From: Sandaracinaceae bacterium
Lineage (GTDB): Bacteria > Myxococcota_A > Polyangia > Polyangiales > Houyiibacteriaceae
Length of the DNA stretch: 64,000 nt
Direction of reading: 5' to 3'
Assembly (NCBI GenBank): GCA_020633075.1
Contig: JACKEI010000001.1
Span: 992,001 to 1,056,000 of the forward strand
Shown here: positions 61,904-64,000 of the stretch, in pieces
Numbering within the stretch: the first letter of the stretch is position 1
Layout: every line of letters starts with the position of its first letter
Position numbers and translations under genes: made by a program
The notes under the pieces: model-generated
Databases searched by the model: none
What the model saw: the letters and a program-made list of their open reading frames with translations, nothing else
What the model was told of the DNA's origin: nothing

Positions 61904-63040
61904 ATGCCCACCTCTGCCCCGTCCACTGACCACAGCCTCTCCCCCGCGTCCCTGCAGCGCGCTCAGCGTCTGCGTGAGAAGCGGCTGCTGACCGGGCTGG
62001 TGTCCTACGGTCTCGCGCTCGCGGTGACGATTGGCGCGTGGCTCCTCGGCTTCTACGGGGGGGAGGTCGTCGCGGTGGTGGTGGCCCTGGTCGTGCCGAT
62101 CAACATCGGGCTCTTCGCGCTCATCCGCTCCGGCAAGAACCTGGGCTTCCGCGACCCCAACATCACGCTGCTGCAGCTCTGCCTGGCCAGCGTGCCCGTG
62201 CTCTACGCCATGTTCCACGCGGGGGAAGCGCGGGGCGCGTTCCTGGTGCTGTCGCTGTCGGTGACCATGTACGGGCTCTTCAGCTTTCGGACGCGCGACT
62301 TCGTCTACTTCACGGCGTTCATCCTGACGGGCTACTCCACCGTCATCCTCTTGCTGCTGTGGTTGAGTCCCGACGGGCTGCATCCGCGCGTGGACTCGCT
62401 GCAGTGGTTCGCCGTGCTGGTGGCCATGGCGCAGTTCAGCTCGCTCGCGGGCTACGTGAACGGGCTGCGCGGGCGCCTGCGGCAGGGCAACAAGGCGCTG
62501 GCCGAAGGCAACGCGGCGCTGCAGCGGGCCCTCGACCGCATCCGCGAGATGGCCATGCGCGACGAGCTCACGGGCGCCTACAACCGGCGCTACCTGGCGG
62601 AGGCGATAGCCCTCGAGCGCAAGCGCTGCGAGCGCGAAGGAGGCGGCTTCTCGTTCGCCATCGTGGACATCGACTTCTTCAAGCAGGTCAACGACACCTA
62701 CGGGCACCTCGCTGGCGACGAGGTCCTGAAGGGGGTGGCGGCGCTCCTGCGGACCGAGCTGCGCGAGACCGACCTCTTCGGCCGCTGGGGAGGCGAGGAG
62801 TTCGCGGTGCTGCTGGTGGGTGCCGAGCTCGACGACGCCTGCTCCACCATGGAGCGCATCCTCAGCGCGCTGGCCGCGCAGTTGTTCACCACGGCCGACG
62901 CGTCGCTGCACATCACGGCGTCGGCCGGCATCACCGCGTACCGCAGCCACGAGGACGCCGACCGCACCTTCGCGCGTGCGGACGAAGCCCTCTACCGTGC
63001 GAAGGCCGCAGGCCGGAACCGCGTCGAAGTGACCGCCTGA
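61904..63040 (+). CDS. Membrane diguanylate cyclase (GGDEF domain)
   Basis: 378 residues from ATG 61904; the frame opens at 61733 but its first 57 residues are not protein-like. Six membrane helices cover about 30-190. A short coiled segment (LRQGNKALAEGNAALQRALDRI) leads to the GGDEF domain: RDELTGAYNRRYL, DIDFFKQVNDTYGHLAGDEVL, then the active-site GGEEF. RETD lies five residues before GGEEF, the normal product-inhibition I-site. It makes cyclic di-GMP from GTP at the inner membrane. It lies between rtcBA and rtcR and is transcribed in the rtcR direction, with 231 bp to rtcR. Confidence 0.94.
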   Translation: MPTSAPSTDHSLSPASLQRAQRLREKRLLTGLVSYGLALAVTIGAWLLGFYGGEVVAVVVALVVPINIGLFALIRSGKNLGFRDPNITLLQLCLASVPVLYAMFHAGEARGAFLVLSLSVTMYGLFSFRTRDFVYFTAFILTGYSTVILLLLWLSPDGLHPRVDSLQWFAVLVAMAQFSSLAGYVNGLRGRLRQGNKALAEGNAALQRALDRIREMAMRDELTGAYNRRYLAEAIALERKRCEREGGGFSFAIVDIDFFKQVNDTYGHLAGDEVLKGVAALLRTELRETDLFGRWGGEEFAVLLVGAELDDACSTMERILSALAAQLFTTADASLHITASAGITAYRSHEDADRTFARADEALYRAKAAGRNRVEVTA

Positions 63041-63271
63041 CCGCTTCACCGCAGGACGGGCCGCCTCACCGTCGACAGCGGTATGCGGAGGTCCCTCATC
63101 GCGTCGGGCCAGCTCGCCCCGGCTGCGTGCAACCACCAGCGACACGACCAGACGACCGAGACCGCCGCCGCGGAGGGTGCCGCGCTCTCCGTGAACCGGT
63201 GTCGGTCGCGCCTCGTGCGCGGCGCGCGTGTGCCCGCGCCTCGAGCGGCACGATCAGGTAAGGTGCCGCCC

Positions 63272-64000
63272 ATGAAGCGAGTGGTCTTCGGGTACTACGG
63301 CGCCACCCTGGACGCCATCGGGCGCGGCGAGAAGCGCTGGCAGAAGTGGCGGCCCAGCGTGTCTCTGTGCCAGCACGACGACTTCTTGGTGGATCGCTTC
63401 GAGCTGCTGCACGACCGCCGCAACACGCGCGCCGCCACCGCGCTCGCGGAGGACGTGCTGCAGGTCTCCCCCGAGACCGACGTGCGCCTGCGCGTGCTGG
63501 ACTTCCGCGACCCGTGGGACTTCGAGGAGGTCTTCGCGGGCCTGCACCAACTCGCGCGCGGCTACGCCTTCGACCAAGAGCGCGAAGAGTACCTGGTGCA
63601 CATCACGACCGGCACGCACGTGATGCAGATCTGTTGGTTCTTGCTGACCGAGTCGCGGCACTTCCCGGCCAAGCTGATCCAGACCTCGCCCCTGCGTCGA
63701 GAGCCGCGCGAAGGGGGGGACGTCGCGGGGACCTACCGCGTCATCGACCTCGACCTCTCGCGCTACGACAGCCTGGCCAAGCGCTTCGGCGAGGAGCGTG
63801 AGGAGAGCCTCGACTTCCTGAAGTCCGGCATCAAGACGCGCAACGCCGCCTTCAACCAGCTCATCGAGGGCATCGAGCGCGTGGCGCTGCGCTCACGCGA
63901 GCCGATCCTGCTCACGGGCCCCACGGGCGCGGGCAAGTCGCAGCTGGCCGCGCGCATCTACCAGCTGCGCAAGTCACGTGGGTTCATCAAGGGGCCGCTG
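63272..64000 (+). CDS. rtcR: Sigma-54-dependent regulator RtcR, N-terminal part, continues beyond window
   Basis: 243 codons visible. The first 180 residues form the RtcR sensor, a CARF-like Rossmann domain: VVFGYYGATLDAIG, RRNTRAATALAEDV, VHITTGTHVMQICWFLLTES and LIQTSPLRRE. The AAA+ domain then starts, with Walker A TGPTGAGKSQL near residue 215. Known RtcR senses RNA with cyclic-phosphate ends and activates rtcBA. AGGTAAGG is 9 nt before ATG 63272. The HTH and the rest of the AAA+ domain lie outside the window. Confidence 0.95.
   Translation, partial: MKRVVFGYYGATLDAIGRGEKRWQKWRPSVSLCQHDDFLVDRFELLHDRRNTRAATALAEDVLQVSPETDVRLRVLDFRDPWDFEEVFAGLHQLARGYAFDQEREEYLVHITTGTHVMQICWFLLTESRHFPAKLIQTSPLRREPREGGDVAGTYRVIDLDLSRYDSLAKRFGEEREESLDFLKSGIKTRNAAFNQLIEGIERVALRSREPILLTGPTGAGKSQLAARIYQLRKSRGFIKGPL

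Overview
The window reads as chromosome of a high-GC, Gram-negative myxobacterium-type bacterium (Myxococcota, most like Polyangia/Sandaracinaceae). The pointers are a eukaryote-like Ser/Thr kinase, a secreted Sushi/EGF protein, Myxococcus-type cysteine-rich repeats, vWA-type surface lipoproteins, a MopE-like metal-binding stretch, paired outer-membrane beta-barrels and the Rtc RNA-repair locus. Assignment to a genus is inference. Very high third-position GC produces many long antisense shadow frames.

Layout. 1-3390 (-): a large Cys-rich lipoprotein-like gene, cut by the window edge, with 13 Sushi and 4 EGF-like modules. 3619-5747: a TsaC/YciO protein, a macro-like plus CarD/Tudor-like fusion, and an unknown gene. 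5785-11737 (-): a tight operon glyA, tetR, vanW-like, coaBC, Ser/Thr kinase. 11887-12608: a small membrane protein, a terminator and tRNA-Asp. 12701-19917 (-): ABC exporter, HEAT-repeat protein, lipoprotein, Imm5-like protein, trpE. 20224-21750: an RpoD-like sigma factor with a clear terminator. 21961-23634 (-): a double cyclic-nucleotide-binding-domain protein. 23741-28505 (+): aarF-like, ruvX, mltG, DUF72, cysC. 28554-32815 (-): FAH-family hydrolase, helical acidic protein, DUF2868 protein, DUF3482-type GTPase. 32923-38188 (-): two adjacent outer-membrane barrels, ftsY, and a membrane protein with repeated Ig-like/CarboxypepD_reg-like domains. 38351-46780 (+): an eight-gene run with overlapping or near-overlapping ends that buries trpG-trpD-trpC among hydrolases, a lipoprotein, an atypical epimerase and a membrane sulfatase-like protein. 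46840-51069: two divergent GT-C-type membrane glycosyltransferases. 51128-53563: lon.

The most unusual region is 53532-57171. The convergent junction between lon and a 58-residue membrane gene (57109-57285) is duplicated as a direct repeat of about 117 bp. Between the copies lies about 3.4 kb of foreign-looking DNA: a 117-residue orphan gene, relics, and a Cys-rich / lipoprotein / vWA gene set. A third, internal copy of the 41-bp core of this repeat, joined to 137 bp of cassette DNA, divides the insert into two nested cassettes. No transposase or integrase is visible, so this looks like recombination-driven cassette accretion.

The right end holds an orphan OmpR-type response regulator, a Dus-family tRNA dihydrouridine synthase, and the RNA-repair genes rtcB-rtcA behind a readable sigma-54 promoter. 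Their activator rtcR is transcribed divergently and separated from them by a diguanylate cyclase gene. rtcR runs off the window.
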